From Zhongshania marina (GTDB lineage: Bacteria > Pseudomonadota > Gammaproteobacteria > Pseudomonadales > Spongiibacteraceae), in contig NZ_PQGG01000040.1 in NCBI RefSeq assembly GCF_002915595.1, positions 1 to 64,000 of the forward strand: a stretch of DNA of 64,000 nucleotides, given 5' to 3'. A program made the position numbers and the translations under genes. This document shows positions 63,646 to 64,000 of the stretch, in pieces. Each line of letters starts with the position of its first letter. Position 1 is the stretch's first letter. Under the pieces are notes generated by a model. It did not search any database. It worked only from the letters and a program-made list of their open reading frames with translations, and was not told where the DNA came from.

Positions 63646-64000
63646 TTACAGATGTAAAAAAACTTGTTCGCCTTCACACTCTACTTTGAAAGTTTTTAAT
63701 GCCTGGGGTGATTTTCCCAAAGCAATTAATTTGTGGGTCCAGGTCGGCATTGGCATTCCAATAAATGCATTCGTCCAATCAATATTCTCGCCGTTCAATA
63801 AATCAAAACTGGAGCCGTGGAAAGGACACACTACTGCACCGTCACAAACCTTGCCCTTAGCCAGCGGCAAGCCCAAGTGGGGGCAGCGATTTTCTACCGC
63901 ACAAAGCTGCCCATTCACTCGGCTCAATAATACTTTAGTGCCATTAACGGTTTTACTTAGTAAGGTGTCGTTTTGAATTTCGTCTAGATTTGCAGCAAAA
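63646..64000 (-). CDS. Rieske [2Fe-2S] protein, 5' end outside the window
   Basis: The 117 visible residues contain both Rieske cluster motifs, CPHLG and CPFHG (C-x-H ... C-x2-H), in a small ferredoxin-like layout (KVLLSRVNGQLCAVENRCPHLGL, VVCPFHGSSFDLLNG). The frame continues without stop to the window edge with NLDEIQNDTLLSKTVNGT, typical of the N-terminal part of such ferredoxins, so only a few residues are missing. It may serve as electron donor for an oxygenase or be a stand-alone ferredoxin. Confidence 0.9.
   Translation of the reverse strand, partial: FAANLDEIQNDTLLSKTVNGTKVLLSRVNGQLCAVENRCPHLGLPLAKGKVCDGAVVCPFHGSSFDLLNGENIDWTNAFIGMPMPTWTHKLIALGKSPQALKTFKVECEGEQVFLHL

Overview
The window looks like chromosome from an aerobic, probably marine, gammaproteobacterium. 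The evidence is an Anr-type FNR regulator with a complete cbb3 oxidase cluster, TonB receptors, paired acyl-CoA dehydrogenases, a multi-subunit Mrp-type antiporter, and GC near 50 percent. The gene mix resembles Spongiibacteraceae/Cellvibrionales, but that placement is an inference from gene content. I saw no rRNA, tRNA, CRISPR array, complete insertion sequence or prophage.

Region 1 (1-11.8 kb) is a cobalamin-responsive block. A cobalamin riboswitch at the left edge leads into a secreted, membrane-anchored CobN/HmuS-like chelatase, a small ExbB/TolQ-type proton channel and a DUF2149 protein. About 6 kb further on, a second cobalamin riboswitch on the opposite strand leads into a TonB-dependent receptor, interrupted by one in-frame TAG, and a PepSY membrane protein. 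Thioredoxin, a LysR regulator and a GlsB/YeaQ-type stress membrane protein lie between the two units. No CobS, CobT or corrin biosynthesis gene is present.

Region 2 (12-23.2 kb) is catabolic: a second TonB receptor, a glutathione transferase-like protein, an SDR, HMG-CoA lyase, an alpha/beta hydrolase, two adjacent acyl-CoA dehydrogenases, and a divergent DUF35 plus thiolase-like pair. This suggests CoA-thioester degradation of a lipid, terpenoid or steroid side chain. Paired palindromic sites flank the TonB receptor/GST divergent promoter.

Region 3 (23.2-33.5 kb) holds an OmpR-type two-component system, a Rap1a/Tai-like secreted protein and a nine-gene Mrp/Mnh-like cation/proton antiporter operon. 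The antiporter has three D-type subunits, and its B-subunit gene seems to start at AUA.

Region 4 (33.7-47.7 kb) is mixed: a small membrane protein, a cupin, iron-linked membrane proteins (PepSY, and DUF2061 with a Fur box), an Amt ammonium transporter coupled to an unknown protein, an enoyl-CoA hydratase/HIBYL-CoA hydrolase family protein, a large acyl-CoA dehydrogenase, a lipoprotein with 27 GGDT-type repeats, and an acetyl-CoA hydrolase/transferase.

Region 5 (47.7-60.1 kb) is a microaerobic block: hemerythrin, hemN, anr, a Yip1-like protein, ccoNOQP, ccoGHIS and a SafE-like protein with a His-rich tail. Three FNR/Anr boxes lie at its promoters.

Region 6 (60.2-64 kb) has NDH-2, a DJ-1/PfpI protein, a frameshifted GST, a DUF2721 protein and a Rieske protein cut by the window edge. 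The internal stop, the frameshift and the AUA start are each explicable by one base change, so they need checking against reads.
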